Below are positions 17,672 through 27,310 of a stretch of DNA of 64,000 bases, one piece after another. The DNA comes from Halovenus salina (GTDB lineage Archaea > Halobacteriota > Halobacteria > Halobacteriales > Haloarculaceae). The first letter of the stretch is position 1. Each line of letters begins with the position of its first letter. A program made the position numbers and the translations under genes. Under the pieces are notes generated by a model that saw only the letters and a list, made by a program, of their open reading frames with translations, made no database searches and was not told the DNA's origin. Where the stretch lies: contig NZ_CP112972.1 of NCBI RefSeq assembly GCF_026410925.1, positions 186,001 to 250,000 of the forward strand. The letters run 5' to 3'.

Positions 17672-20600
17672 CAGGCCAGCCACTCTTCGGGCTTGGTGTC
17701 GTAATCGACATCTGTTGCGGTCAAGTGTTCGACCTCTGACCTGTCGAGTTCGATCTCCTCGAACTCCGACCCGTCGTATCGAATCTCACGTCCGACTTCT
17801 TCGGGCTCGGGCTCGCGGTCGCGACGGCGCGCGACCTCGATGTCGTGGTCGTCGTAGACGGTCTCGATTGTCCGGAGCGCGACCGGCCGGCCCCAAAGCT
17901 GGAAGACACGTTCGAGCGTGTCCTTTGCCTCCTCCATATTGAGTGCAACACCGTTGTACTGGTGTTCGAGCAACAGCTCGTTGCGGTTTCGGTAGTTGCC
18001 GTCGGCCACCATGACGGTCGGCTTGCCGAAGTTGGTCAGCTGGAGCATCAGCTTCTTTTTCACGTCCGTGTAGTCGGTCGAGGTGGCGCGGTAATCCCCC
18101 GAGGACTGCATGTACTCGTAGGTGAAGTAGTTGTGTTCGTCCACGAACTCCTGGGTGAGGAACTCATCAACGAAGGTGACGTCGTTGTGGCTCTCCCGAA
18201 TCTCGCGCATCCGGTCCCAGCCGACGGCGTAATCCACGTCCGCGAGGGCCGTCTCGACGCTGTCGTACCGCCCAGTGTCGAACATGTACCGCGAGATTCG
18301 CTCCAGTTCTTCCATCGAGATACGCGCGAGATAGCCTCGATTTGCCGGCTTCACCAGCGAGTAATGACGCTCTGCAAGCCCCTCGTAGGTGAACAGCTTC
18401 CAGGGGTATTTCGCGACATCGACGTCGCCATCGCGGGCGGCTTTGAGTGACTCCGCGTCGATTCGGGGGTCGTCTGTCGGTATCCCCTCGAGATTGTCTG
18501 GGTCGACCGACGCCACGACCGGGTCTGGTTCGAGGAGGTTGAGCACCTGCTCGAAGTCCACCGTATCGTGGAAGTTCCGCCAGGTGATGCCCTCCGTACA
18601 GAGCAGCGCCTCGATGACGTGGCGTCTGTTCTCGGTGTTCTCGATGTACTCCCACAGCTGCAGCCCCAGGCTGTAGGGGTTCAATCCGCCCGAGCCGAGG
18701 ACTTTCGACATGTGGTCGGCGTAGGTGATGAACTCATCTGCGCCAGCGAAGTTCTCGTCGGCCATCATCAGCGACTCCCATTTCGAGTTGTGGTTGACAA
18801 GCCCTGCGCCCGCGTACCGGTGTGTGTTTTCGACAGAAATGTCGTAGACAGTTCCAGTCCCCTCTTCGATTGCGACTATTTCGTCGCTCCAGTCCTCAGC
18901 TTCGAGCCACGAGAGTTCGTCGAGATACGTCTGCAACGCCGCCTCTTTCTCCGTGTACCCGAACCCGATTTCTTCGTGGTAGCGCTCAGCAGACGAGCCG
19001 GTCAGGTGGACGTGATAGCAGCCGTCTGACTGCTCGCGCCTCCGGCTGAGTACACCGAAATTCAACAGGAGTAACTGGGCAGTGCTGCTTAACGATTCAC
19101 TCTTTGTGCTCAGTATTACGCCCTGTTCGCCGGCGTATCCGTCAGCATCCATCAGACCACGGACGAACTCGGCGACCACACGCCGAGGAGAACGGCAAAT
19201 CGCGTCCGGAACGGCCTTTATTTCGGCCGCTTTCCCATCCGGACACCCGAACTCATCGATCAACAACTCAACCAGATTGGCTGAGTAAATGTAGGCCCGC
19301 CAGCGGTCATCTGCCTGTTCGACGGTGGCATCGACTCCGAACAGTTCCTCTGCGAGACCGGCGAACTCTTCGGCGTGTTTCTTCTGACCTGCGGTAAGTC
19401 CTACCTGTCTCGCCGCAGAAGACACGTGGCCGTCGCCGGTGAGCAGACCCAAGAACCGACCTACCTCTTCGGTTACGTCGTCGGGAACTCGAATCAGCGT
19501 GCGGTTCTCGACGTGTGATTCACCGTCGTACCTCTCTAGGGCCGACTCGATCTCCTCAGCTTTCTCTGCTCGGCCCGTTTTCCGGTAGCGCATCACTGTC
19601 CAGACAGAGACCCCGGCCTCCTCCGCTACGTCATCGAGCGTCACTGATTCGGGATTCGTCCACTCTATCGGAACTAGGTCTGTGCTCCAGACCTCGTTAC
19701 CACCGGATATCTCTATCTCATCGCCAAGCTCGAAGTTATCTAACCGCTTCCACGATCCGTCCGGTAAGCGAATCCGGTGGTTGTTCGAGCCTGTCAACTC
19801 GAATCCGCGGCGGGTCTCAATTGTTACTGTATCGTGATCTTCGATTACGTGAGAGTTGTAGACGCCCTGGGGCTGCTCCCCGTCGGAAACCGGTATGTGG
19901 TCATCGACCACCTCACGCATCGGTACGACACCTCGTGAGGTGAAAATTTGAGTTTCTGGAGCCACACAAGCCCACCCTTCATTCATTATTTTTGTCATTT
20001 TCTGCGGTGCGAAGTAGTAGGCTTCTGTCCGCAGGATTTCGAGGACCTCCTCTTGCCAGTCGTCCATCTCGACAGCTTTCTCGGCGTCTGCGTCGTACTG
20101 TTTGCCGTGATTGCGGAGGAAGGCGAGGATGTCCTTCTCTGGCTCTGGGGGGAACCGCGCCGCATCGTCGTCTTCGCGGCGTGCTTCGAGCCACTCGTCG
20201 TCGAAGACCTGCCGTTGGACCTCCTCGGAGAGGTCGAGATCTCCCAGTTCGTCGCTCACGTCGCCGTACTCGATATCCGGCTCCGCCGCGGCCGCGTCGC
20301 CAATCGGCTCGTAGGGCTGGTACTGGTCGATGTTGTCCTCGAGACAGAGGATGTGGTCGATAAAGCGCTCCACCTCGGCGCGCTCGATATCGGTATCGCT
20401 CATGAACTCCTCGATTGACTCGGCGTGACGCGAGAGCATCGCCGCGGCGTCGGGGTCACGGCTAAACATGCCGAACCACTCGTTGTTGGCGAAGAAATCA
20501 GAGTGGGCCTCGACGTGGGTGATGACCGCCTTCTGGTCAGCCATGGAGTTCGAGGTCTGCAGGAAGGCGTGTGCCGGGTTGTCGTTGTTGACGATTTCGA

Positions 20601-20850
20601 AGGCTTTGCCCCCGAGGAACTGACTCTGTTTCTGCTGGCGGTCGTAGCTCATCCCCCACCGCCAGTGCGGGTACCGGCTCTGGAAGCCGCCGTAGGCGAT
20701 GAGTTCGTTCATGTCGTCGTAGTCGACGACCCAGTAGTTCACGTTGTACGGTTCCAGCCCGAGTCGCTCTGCGAGGTCGTTCGCGGCCTCGACCGGCTCC
20801 TGAAGCGACTCGGCTTCCTGTTGCATTCGGATTTCGTCGGGTGATTTCAT
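17671..20850 (-). CDS. spoVR: SpoVR family protein interrupted by an intein
   Basis: 1059 residues as encoded; removing residues 295-688 (the intein) leaves a 665-residue SpoVR protein. SpoVR/YcgB proteins are needed for spore cortex in Bacillus and belong to a stress gene set with YeaG (PrkA) and YeaH in E. coli; their biochemistry is unknown. Family landmarks are YNVNYWVVDYDDMNELIAYG near the start, FFANNEWFGMFSRDPDA in the middle and KIMNEGWA just before the intein; after it, SKWESLMMADENFAGADEFI continues the family sequence. The gene is last in the run prkA1-prkA2-yeaH-spoVR, 18 bases after yeaH with a GGAGG ribosome site. The stop codon touches a repeat element. Confidence 0.93.
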   Translation of the reverse strand: MKSPDEIRMQQEAESLQEPVEAANDLAERLGLEPYNVNYWVVDYDDMNELIAYGGFQSRYPHWRWGMSYDRQQKQSQFLGGKAFEIVNNDNPAHAFLQTSNSMADQKAVITHVEAHSDFFANNEWFGMFSRDPDAAAMLSRHAESIEEFMSDTDIERAEVERFIDHILCLEDNIDQYQPYEPIGDAAAAEPDIEYGDVSDELGDLDLSEEVQRQVFDDEWLEARREDDDAARFPPEPEKDILAFLRNHGKQYDADAEKAVEMDDWQEEVLEILRTEAYYFAPQKMTKIMNEGWACVAPETQIFTSRGVVPMREVVDDHIPVSDGEQPQGVYNSHVIEDHDTVTIETRRGFELTGSNNHRIRLPDGSWKRLDNFELGDEIEISGGNEVWSTDLVPIEWTNPESVTLDDVAEEAGVSVWTVMRYRKTGRAEKAEEIESALERYDGESHVENRTLIRVPDDVTEEVGRFLGLLTGDGHVSSAARQVGLTAGQKKHAEEFAGLAEELFGVDATVEQADDRWRAYIYSANLVELLIDEFGCPDGKAAEIKAVPDAICRSPRRVVAEFVRGLMDADGYAGEQGVILSTKSESLSSTAQLLLLNFGVLSRRREQSDGCYHVHLTGSSAERYHEEIGFGYTEKEAALQTYLDELSWLEAEDWSDEIVAIEEGTGTVYDISVENTHRYAGAGLVNHNSKWESLMMADENFAGADEFITYADHMSKVLGSGGLNPYSLGLQLWEYIENTENRRHVIEALLCTEGITWRNFHDTVDFEQVLNLLEPDPVVASVDPDNLEGIPTDDPRIDAESLKAARDGDVDVAKYPWKLFTYEGLAERHYSLVKPANRGYLARISMEELERISRYMFDTGRYDSVETALADVDYAVGWDRMREIRESHNDVTFVDEFLTQEFVDEHNYFTYEYMQSSGDYRATSTDYTDVKKKLMLQLTNFGKPTVMVADGNYRNRNELLLEHQYNGVALNMEEAKDTLERVFQLWGRPVALRTIETVYDDHDIEVARRRDREPEPEEVGREIRYDGSEFEEIELDRSEVEHLTATDVDYDTKPEEWLA
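18787..19968 (-). other. Intein with LAGLIDADG homing endonuclease domain inside spoVR
   Basis: 394 residues (295-688 of the precursor). Splicing block A begins at Cys1 (CVAPETQIFTSRGVVPMREV), block B is near GFELTGSNNHRIRLPDG with its Thr and His, block F is GTVYDISVENTHRYAGAG, and block G ends LVNHN followed by Ser of the extein, so Cys1, the penultimate His, the last Asn and the +1 Ser are all present. Two endonuclease motifs, FLGLLTGDGHV (about 466-476) and FVRGLMDADGYA (about 562-573), each keep the acidic residue. A helix-turn-helix-like stretch (about 404-427, LDDVAEEAGVSVWTVMRYRK) lies between the splicing and nuclease parts. Base composition looks less GC-rich than the host gene. Confidence 0.93.
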
Positions 20851-20868
20851 TGGCGTTTCCTCCGGTTG

Positions 20869-22188
20869 TTACTCATCTGTCTCCTCCGTGCTTAGTATCT
20901 CGTAGATGGCGTCGGTCACGTCTGCTGGACGGGTGACGTAGGCCACCGCCACGTCGTTGCTGTCGCCAAAGTGGTTCTCGACCTCTTCGGCGTGGGTCGC
21001 GTTGATCGCGTTGCCCGACGGCTGTGTCTCCACGTAGGCGTGGAGGTTGGCGTCGATTCGCTCCATCAGCGGGATGACGTTCTTGTCGGTGTCGTTCGAG
21101 GAGTTCTCCGAGTCGCCCGCTGCGAAGACATACCGGTTCCAGTCTGTCCACGGGTACTCCTCGTCCAGTCGCTCCAGTGCCAGTTCGTACGCACTCGATA
21201 TGCGGGTCCCGCCGCCCGACCGGATGCCGAAGAACTCCTCGCGGTCGACCTCCCAGGCGTCTGCGTCGTGAGCGATGTAGACGAACTCGGCGTTGTCGTA
21301 CTTCCCCTGGAGATACCAGTCCAGTGGCGTGAACGTCCGCTCGACGAGTTCTCGCTTTTTCTGGCGCATACTCCCGGAGACATCGCGGATGTTGACGACG
21401 ACCACGTTGCGCTCGCGCTCCTCGACAATCTCGGGGTAGCGGTACCGCTCATCCTCCCGCCGGAACGGAACCTGGTCGACACCGTCCCGGCGTATCCGCT
21501 GTGCGGTGTCAGTCCGCTCGACATCCGCGTTCATCTCGTCGAGACTCTCGTAAGTCGTCCGTTCGTCGGCCGGCATCTCGTCGTAGGCGTTCTCTATCCA
21601 GATCCGCGAGACGGGCAGGTTCTCGTCGCTTCGGGCCCACTCGAAGACACGAGCCGGCCCCCATCCGTCGACTTTCAGTGCCGCCCGCACGTAGTCCTCG
21701 TCGAAATCCATCGCCAGTTTGCGCTTGAGGCCTTTCTTGAACAGCCGCTCGAAATCGAGTGTTCCGGTCGGTCCGGTCCGGGTAATATCGGTGAAATCAC
21801 CCTCGACTTCCTCGATTACCTTCTTCCCTTTTGGATCGAGGTCCAGGCCGAGTTGTTCGTCCAACTCCTCGGCGAACTCCTCGGGATCCATCTCGTAGTA
21901 CTCGTGGTCACCACCCTCCTCGCCGGGGTCGCCCTCCTCATCGCCGTCGCCGGGTTCCGGCTCGCCGACGGGGTCGCCGGGCTCAGGTGTGCCGTCCTGG
22001 CCCTGGCCGACGCCGCCCATCTCACGCTGGTCGTAAGCGAACTCCGGGAGGTCGATAATCTTGATCGGGATGCGAACTTCGTCGCGACGGCTCTCGCCGA
22101 GGTCGCCGTACTGGATGAACTCTTCGAGGTCCTGGCGGCGCTGTTCGCCGACCTCTCTGTATCTGTCGAGGTCGTCTCTCAGTCCCAT
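20869..22188 (-). CDS. yeaH: YeaH/YhbH family protein (DUF444, vWA domain)
   Basis: 439 residues. N-terminal [20 protein letters not shown] is a family hallmark; residues about 57-100 are a Gly/Asp/Glu/Pro-rich linker; the C-terminal half is a von Willebrand A fold with the MIDAS motif D269-x-S271-x-S273 in IRDVSGSM. YhbH in Bacillus and YeaH in E. coli are expressed with PrkA/YeaG under stress; vWA domains usually hold protein partners through a metal. It sits 7 bases after prkA2 and 18 before spoVR, so it belongs to the same transcript. Confidence 0.92.
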   Translation of the reverse strand: MGLRDDLDRYREVGEQRRQDLEEFIQYGDLGESRRDEVRIPIKIIDLPEFAYDQREMGGVGQGQDGTPEPGDPVGEPEPGDGDEEGDPGEEGGDHEYYEMDPEEFAEELDEQLGLDLDPKGKKVIEEVEGDFTDITRTGPTGTLDFERLFKKGLKRKLAMDFDEDYVRAALKVDGWGPARVFEWARSDENLPVSRIWIENAYDEMPADERTTYESLDEMNADVERTDTAQRIRRDGVDQVPFRREDERYRYPEIVEERERNVVVVNIRDVSGSMRQKKRELVERTFTPLDWYLQGKYDNAEFVYIAHDADAWEVDREEFFGIRSGGGTRISSAYELALERLDEEYPWTDWNRYVFAAGDSENSSNDTDKNVIPLMERIDANLHAYVETQPSGNAINATHAEEVENHFGDSNDVAVAYVTRPADVTDAIYEILSTEETDE

Positions 22189-22195
22189 CGTCCCA

Positions 22196-24490
22196 CTAGC
22201 TCCATTTGTAGCTCACCTGATTCATGACGTGACGGCTCGTCAGTTCTGCCGTCGCCTCGCTGTAATCGTACAGCTCTTGCATGTTCTGTATCGTCTCCTG
22301 TTTGAGTCGCTCCGTCTGCGTTCCGGTCGGTGGGTTGTCCCACTGGTGTGGGTCGAAGTCCTCGTAGGTCCGTTTGATATCCTCCCAGTCGTAATTCCCA
22401 AGCACTGCTTTGATGACCGGAATCTCCTTCGGATTGACCGCCGAGACACGGAACTCCTCGTCGCGGTTGCGCCACGCGTGGCGGTTGAGCGCGGTAATAA
22501 TCTGCTCGGTCCGGAACTCCGCGACGGCGTCGTCGGGCTGATTGCCGGTGTAATCGTCCTCGGTGAACCGGCCGAGGTGCTCGATTTCGAACACCTTCAT
22601 CTTCAGCGGGTCCGGGTCGACCCGCTCGCCGCGGTCGTTTTCGAGTGTCTCGCCCTGTGCCCAGGCGTAGACGTGTTCGACGTACTCTTCGACCGTCGCC
22701 TCGTCGACACGCTTGTCTCGCATCATCGCGTTCAGCACGTCCTCCTCCTGCTGGGAGAAGGTGTACTCCTTGACAGGGGCGATTCGTTCCTCGAACTCTG
22801 CGGCTTCTGTCGTCGAGAACACAGGCGCATCAGCCAGCCGTTCAGCCATCGCATCGAGCACGTCTCTGGGCATCATGACCGACTCGACATCGAACTCCTG
22901 GTGGAATCGGTCCGACTCCTCGTGGAGCAGATCCGCGATGATGTCCCGCGTGTAGGTGACCGGGATGCCGTGTTCGCCGTTCCTGCCCGACCCGTCGAAC
23001 TCCACGTCCTCGATGTCGATTCGCTCGTCACCGTCCTGCAGGTAGCCCCGGTCGAACAGCAACGCCTTGTCGACGATTGAAATGTCCTCGGGCAGGTCTG
23101 TGGTATCGAGTCTGGAGACGACGGCGTACATCGCGGCCGCTTCGAGGGTGTGAGGCGCGAGTTCGCGCTCCCGGACAGTGTTGTCGGCACGGCGGACCTG
23201 AACCGAAAGTGGTGCGCGAATCCACTCTTCGAGCTGGTCCCAGGTGCTTGCGTCCCAGACACTGGTCTCGTCAGTCAGCTCGCGGCGCAACAGTTCGGCC
23301 TCCAGCGAGAGGTTCGTCAGGTAGGTGAACCGATGGCGGTCGAGCCGTCGCTTCAGCGCCTTGAGCGGGTCCTGTCCCTCCCGTTCGACGTGTTGGTTCA
23401 GCTGGCCTTCGAGGTCGGGGTTCGAGATGATGACCAGCTGGGTGTCGATGTCCATCCCGATTCCCTTGTCGAGTTTGACTCGTCCCTCGTCGGGAACGTT
23501 CAACAGTTTCTGGAGTAGGTCGGAGTGTTGGGAAGCGTCCTCGACGATTGTGAGCAGCCCGTTTCCCTGCGAGAGGACGCCGTCGTAGGAAAAGGCCTGT
23601 GGGTTCTTGCGACCTCGGGAGTCGAGTTCGCGCAACATGCCGTGCATCCAGGAGCCGACCAGCCGCTCTTTTGGCGTTCCCTCGTCCTCGGAGTGGAGGA
23701 TGCCGATTCCCCTGCCGATGTCGACGACGAAGTTCTTTATCCGCAGGTGTTGGCGGTCTGTCGCCGCAGAGAACAGGTCCTCGACGCCGTCGCGGCGGTA
23801 CTGTTCTTCGAGGTACTCGTAGGCCTCTCGACAGAAGGGGTCGAGTTCACCGTCGACGCGAAGTGGGATGTGGTCGTCGATGCGCTCGTTCAGTTCCGCG
23901 ACGAGGTCGTCTCTGACCGTCTCCGGAAACACCGTCAGCGGATGAGACTGGACCGGACTCTCGTACCAGTCGTCCTCGTCTCCCATCGTCCCCTCGTCGC
24001 TGTAGGTCAATCCCGGGGAACTGTCGAGGCCGGCGACGTTCCACTCCATGGTGTAGCGCCGCCCTTCGTCGGTCTTCGAGAACTCCCGGAGTCCGTTGAC
24101 GAGACACCGCTTCAGCTCGGATTTGCCTGTCGCCGTTGGCCCCTCGAGCCAGAGGATTTTCTCGTCTTTGCCACGACCTGCTGCAATCGAACGGAGGTCG
24201 TCGACGAAGCGGTTGAGCACCTCCGTGTTGCCCAGAATGGCGTGTTCGCCGTCGTTCCAGGGGTCGTCGAAGAACCGATACCGCTCTTTCTCGTCGCCTT
24301 CCTCGATGACCGTTCGTGTGCCGGCGGATTCGATTGCCGCAAGCAGGTACTTCGGGGCGTGAGCGCCGCGGTGGGGTGCCGACAGGAGCGTCTCGACGTA
24401 GTCGCCGAGGCTCATCGGCTCCTCGTAGGTGGCATCGAGCGTTCTGTCCGCAGCCTCGATGTAGTCGTTACCGCTTCCGTCGGTGTGCAT
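22196..24490 (-). CDS. PrkA-like serine protein kinase, second and diverged copy
   Basis: 764 residues, longer than the roughly 640-residue E. coli YeaG. An AAA-like N-terminal domain has Walker A GPTATGKS (117-124) and the PrkA-type stretch [20 protein letters not shown]. The C-terminal part (from about residue 430) matches the PrkA kinase-like domain. Compared with the upstream copy it is diverged throughout: Walker A is GPTATGKS rather than GPVGSGKS, and the segment after NPDLEG differs. It starts 3 bases after the first copy ends. The two probably act as a pair, perhaps as a hetero-oligomer; this is inference. Confidence 0.88.
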   Translation of the reverse strand: MHTDGSGNDYIEAADRTLDATYEEPMSLGDYVETLLSAPHRGAHAPKYLLAAIESAGTRTVIEEGDEKERYRFFDDPWNDGEHAILGNTEVLNRFVDDLRSIAAGRGKDEKILWLEGPTATGKSELKRCLVNGLREFSKTDEGRRYTMEWNVAGLDSSPGLTYSDEGTMGDEDDWYESPVQSHPLTVFPETVRDDLVAELNERIDDHIPLRVDGELDPFCREAYEYLEEQYRRDGVEDLFSAATDRQHLRIKNFVVDIGRGIGILHSEDEGTPKERLVGSWMHGMLRELDSRGRKNPQAFSYDGVLSQGNGLLTIVEDASQHSDLLQKLLNVPDEGRVKLDKGIGMDIDTQLVIISNPDLEGQLNQHVEREGQDPLKALKRRLDRHRFTYLTNLSLEAELLRRELTDETSVWDASTWDQLEEWIRAPLSVQVRRADNTVRERELAPHTLEAAAMYAVVSRLDTTDLPEDISIVDKALLFDRGYLQDGDERIDIEDVEFDGSGRNGEHGIPVTYTRDIIADLLHEESDRFHQEFDVESVMMPRDVLDAMAERLADAPVFSTTEAAEFEERIAPVKEYTFSQQEEDVLNAMMRDKRVDEATVEEYVEHVYAWAQGETLENDRGERVDPDPLKMKVFEIEHLGRFTEDDYTGNQPDDAVAEFRTEQIITALNRHAWRNRDEEFRVSAVNPKEIPVIKAVLGNYDWEDIKRTYEDFDPHQWDNPPTGTQTERLKQETIQNMQELYDYSEATAELTSRHVMNQVSYKWS

Positions 24491-24493
24491 TGG

Positions 24494-26566
24494 TCACTCC
24501 TCCATCTCGCTTTTTGCCACCTCTGCGCCGGCGAATTCGAGGACCTCTTTGGCCCCCTCTTCGGAGTATCCCTGCTCGATGAGCGCGTCTATCCACTCGT
24601 TGCGCTCGTCGTCGTCCATATCGCCGCTGGTGACCAGCGCCGAGAAGTTGATGTTGTGTTTCTTGTCCTCCCAGAGCTTGCGTTCGAGCGCTCTGCGAAG
24701 CCTGTCGTTGTCCTGTGGCTCGAAAGACACTCCCTCGCGGGCACGCCGGGAGACCCAGTTTGCGACCTCCTGGCGGAAGTCATCCTTGCGGTCCTCGGGC
24801 AGGTCGAGTTTCTCTTCGACGCTCCGGAGGAACTGTTCGTCTGGCTCCTGTTCGCGGCCCGTGATATCGTCCTCGACGGTGTCGTCGTCGATGTAGGCCA
24901 TGACGTGGTCCATGTACTTCTCGCCCTGGCGCTGGATCTCGTCGACATCGTAGGCCAGTGCGTGGCGCACATCCTCGATTGCGCGCTCTTTGTACTCCTC
25001 GCGGACGAGTTCGAGATAGCGGTAGTAGGTCTCGAACATGTCCGAGGAGATTGAGCCGTGGTTTTCGAGGTTGCCTTCGAGGTGGTTGAACGTCGTCAGC
25101 GGCGAGAGGAACGACCGCGAGCGATGCATCGAGTCCATGATTGCCTCGGCAATCTCGTCACCGATGAACCGCGGCGAGACGCCGTCCATCCCCTCGCCGA
25201 TTTCGACCTTCTCGGCGGCCTCCTCACGGAGCTTCTTCACGTCGACATCCTCGGTCTCGTCAATCTCTCCGTTGTAGGCTTTCGCCTTCTGGAGCAGGTC
25301 GATCCCGCCCGCGTCGGGGTCTTCGATGCGGGTAAGCACGCCGAACAGGCCGGCCATCTCCAGGGTATGCGGCTCGACGCCGATGTCCGGCAGATCCGCG
25401 TTCTGGAGCATCTTCCGGTAAATCTGGGCCTCGTCCTCGTAGGAGAGGACGTAGGGGAAGTCGATGCGTTTGGTCCGGTCGTTGAACGCCTCCATCTTCT
25501 CGTCGCCTTTTTTCTCCCGGTACTCGGGCATGTTCGTTCGGCCGACGATGACCTGGTCGATGTCGATTCTGGGGTTGTTCTTTGGCTTTATCGTCTTCTC
25601 CTGGGTCGCGTGCAGGAAGTCATAGAGGAACTCCCGCTGGAGCTTCAACAGCTCTTCGCCCGAGAAGATGCCCCGGTTGGAGTTACAGAAGGCTCCGGAG
25701 TAGTCGAAGGCGCGGGGGTCTGATTCGCCGTAGACGGCGATTTTCGAGTAGTTGACGTCGCCGGTGAGCTCGGTCTCGTCCTGGTTTTTCTTGTCTTTTG
25801 GCTCGAAGGTCTCGATTGCCTGTCGCTTGTTCTCGTCGGCGAGCAGCCGGACGACCTCGACGTGGTTGTCGAGCACCGCTTCGAGGTCGTCGTCGTAGTG
25901 GGCGAGCAGGCGGTCCATGTAGAACTCGCTCGCCGGGTCCAGTGACTGCTCGTTTCGAATCGTGTATGGGGCATCGAGTCGCTCGTTGATGTCGTCGATG
26001 ACCTGCTGGCGCTGTTTTCTCGGCAACAGGACAATCGGGTCCTGGTTCATCGGCGAGCGGACCACGTCGTCGGCTGGGTCCTGGTCGGGAATGACGCTAC
26101 AGAGGTCCGTCCATCGGAACGTGTACATCCGCCCCTCGTCGCGCGTCGTGTAGTCTTCGAAGTACTCCCGGACCTGCGAGTCAAAAGCCGATTTCCCGGA
26201 GCCGACCGGGCCGAGCAACAGGAGGATACGTCGGTCGGGGCCGAGTCCGCGTGCCCCGGATTTGACCTTGTTGACGAACCCGTGGATTGCCTCGTGGATG
26301 ATTCGGCCGTAGAAGGTGTCTTCGCCGTCGTTCAGCGGGTCCTCCGAAGCGAGCTGGTACTCGACGACGCCCTCGTCCTCGTCGTAGGTCGTCCCGTAGT
26401 GGTCGAACATGTCGGCGACGCGCTGGTGTGCCCCGCGGGCGATACGCGGCGCGTCGTAGAGTTCGGCGAGGTACCAGTCGAACGACCGCGGCTTGCGAAG
26501 GTCACTCGGTATTGTGTTTCTGTACTCCTCGCTCAGCGATTCCAGGGTGCGTTCGTGTTCACTCAT
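24494..26566 (-). CDS. prkA: PrkA family serine protein kinase (first copy)
   Basis: 690 residues, close to bacterial PrkA/YeaG. Walker A GPVGSGKS at 119-126, the PrkA-type DIDQVIVGRTNMPEYREKKG block and KRIDFPYVLSYEDEAQIYRKML support the family. PrkA is an ATP-using protein kinase of spore formers and, as YeaG, of stressed or nitrogen-starved enterobacteria; some work describes protease-like activity. It is the first gene of the prkA1-prkA2-yeaH-spoVR run, preceded by a 357-base untranslated region with a palindrome, so regulation of the whole operon most likely acts there. Confidence 0.93.
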   Translation of the reverse strand: MSEHERTLESLSEEYRNTIPSDLRKPRSFDWYLAELYDAPRIARGAHQRVADMFDHYGTTYDEDEGVVEYQLASEDPLNDGEDTFYGRIIHEAIHGFVNKVKSGARGLGPDRRILLLLGPVGSGKSAFDSQVREYFEDYTTRDEGRMYTFRWTDLCSVIPDQDPADDVVRSPMNQDPIVLLPRKQRQQVIDDINERLDAPYTIRNEQSLDPASEFYMDRLLAHYDDDLEAVLDNHVEVVRLLADENKRQAIETFEPKDKKNQDETELTGDVNYSKIAVYGESDPRAFDYSGAFCNSNRGIFSGEELLKLQREFLYDFLHATQEKTIKPKNNPRIDIDQVIVGRTNMPEYREKKGDEKMEAFNDRTKRIDFPYVLSYEDEAQIYRKMLQNADLPDIGVEPHTLEMAGLFGVLTRIEDPDAGGIDLLQKAKAYNGEIDETEDVDVKKLREEAAEKVEIGEGMDGVSPRFIGDEIAEAIMDSMHRSRSFLSPLTTFNHLEGNLENHGSISSDMFETYYRYLELVREEYKERAIEDVRHALAYDVDEIQRQGEKYMDHVMAYIDDDTVEDDITGREQEPDEQFLRSVEEKLDLPEDRKDDFRQEVANWVSRRAREGVSFEPQDNDRLRRALERKLWEDKKHNINFSALVTSGDMDDDERNEWIDALIEQGYSEEGAKEVLEFAGAEVAKSEMEE

Positions 26567-26815
26567 TTGTGTACTCCGTGAGTCTGGTTGCTGTCTCCGG
26601 GGCCGGGGGCGACCCGATCTGGCCGTCTTTCAGCGGCGACCTGCCTCTGTTTCTGAACTGGCTCCGTCAGGGCACGGGGACCATCGGTTGTCGATCTGTT
26701 CCGCATCCTTTTAGTATAGTACTTCTACTCACATATAAGTGTCACTGTAATTGGGTTACCCTATTCGATATATCGCCGCACAGAGCGTCGAACTTGGGTG
26801 ACGTTGCCGCGTGAA

Positions 26816-26834
26816 GTGTTAAAATATCTAACAC
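26816..26834. repeat. 6-7-6 inverted repeat, candidate operator
   Basis: GTGTTA, spacer AAATATC, TAACAC: perfect 6-base arms in an AT-rich stretch between the prkA operon and the plus-strand gene at 26924. It has the same 6-7-6 layout as the repeat at 2898-2916, although the sequence differs. A dimeric regulator could bind here. Confidence 0.45.
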
Positions 26835-26893
26835 GAAGGCCCCCTATTTATATATGAGAACTCGAAACCCTCCCAGGAGAGTCGAACACTGCT

Positions 26894-26900
26894 GTTTATA
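26894..26900 (+). promoter_or_regulatory. TATA-like box for the gene at 26924
   Basis: TGTTTATA is centred about 27 bases before the ATG, predicting a leaderless transcript. Confidence 0.5.
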
Positions 26901-26923
26901 CCGCTGGCCAGACAACTGCCGAT

Positions 26924-27310
26924 ATGGAATTCGAGGGGCTCGACGAGGCCTGGCAGGTCTGGAGTCTGGAGTCGACCAAGGCCGTGCTCGCCTATCGGCC
27001 CGATATCTTCGACAGCCAGGAGTTTCCCGCCGAGTGTCTCCCGACAATCTACGTGACAAAAGGGAGACGCGGCCGTCGTCCAGGGCGTGACGTCCCCGAC
27101 CCAGCCGACTCGTGGTACGTGACACTCTATCTGGAGCCCGAGATCGACCTCGACGAACGGGAGTTCGACTCAGCGGAGGCCGCAACGACTGGCGCGATGG
27201 CGCTGGCGAGTGAGTTCTCCCGGGGTGAGATTTCGTATCGGGACCTCTATCAGGTGCCTCGTCCATCCTACTTCGAGCAACTCGATGAACTCACCGGCCG
27301 AGAACCCTGA
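26924..27310 (+). CDS. Haloarchaeal conserved protein (DUF5820-like)
   Basis: 128 residues, soluble. The pattern LDEAWQVWSLES...AVLAYRPDIFDSQEFPAECLPTIYVT followed by WYVTLYLEP and EISYRDLYQVPRPSYFEQL resembles a haloarchaeal family I believe is named DUF5820; the name is from memory. No catalytic motif stands out, and function is unknown. It is convergent with the beta-RFAP synthase gene (stop codons adjacent). Confidence 0.75.
   Translation: MEFEGLDEAWQVWSLESTKAVLAYRPDIFDSQEFPAECLPTIYVTKGRRGRRPGRDVPDPADSWYVTLYLEPEIDLDEREFDSAEAATTGAMALASEFSRGEISYRDLYQVPRPSYFEQLDELTGREP

Larger units (their letters stand above)
26567..26923. other. 357-base divergent intergenic region upstream of the prkA operon
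   Basis: No gene is seen here. The part from about 26700 to 26860 is clearly AT-richer than the surroundings and holds several TATA-like stretches: CACATATAAG near 26739 (reads as CTTATATG on the minus strand, a candidate prkA promoter), TTTATATA at 26847-26854, and GTTTATA at 26894-26900 for the plus-strand gene. A palindrome lies at 26816-26834. The 150 or so bases next to prkA would be a long 5' leader. Confidence 0.6.

Noticed and set aside
20971..22227. A 418-codon open frame on the plus strand.
   Set aside because: Antisense to yeaH, which has a clear vWA domain and lies in a tight operon.
17671..26566. spoVR, prkA and yeaH considered as evidence of sporulation.
   Set aside because: These genes are widespread stress genes in non-sporulating organisms, and no other sporulation gene is present.
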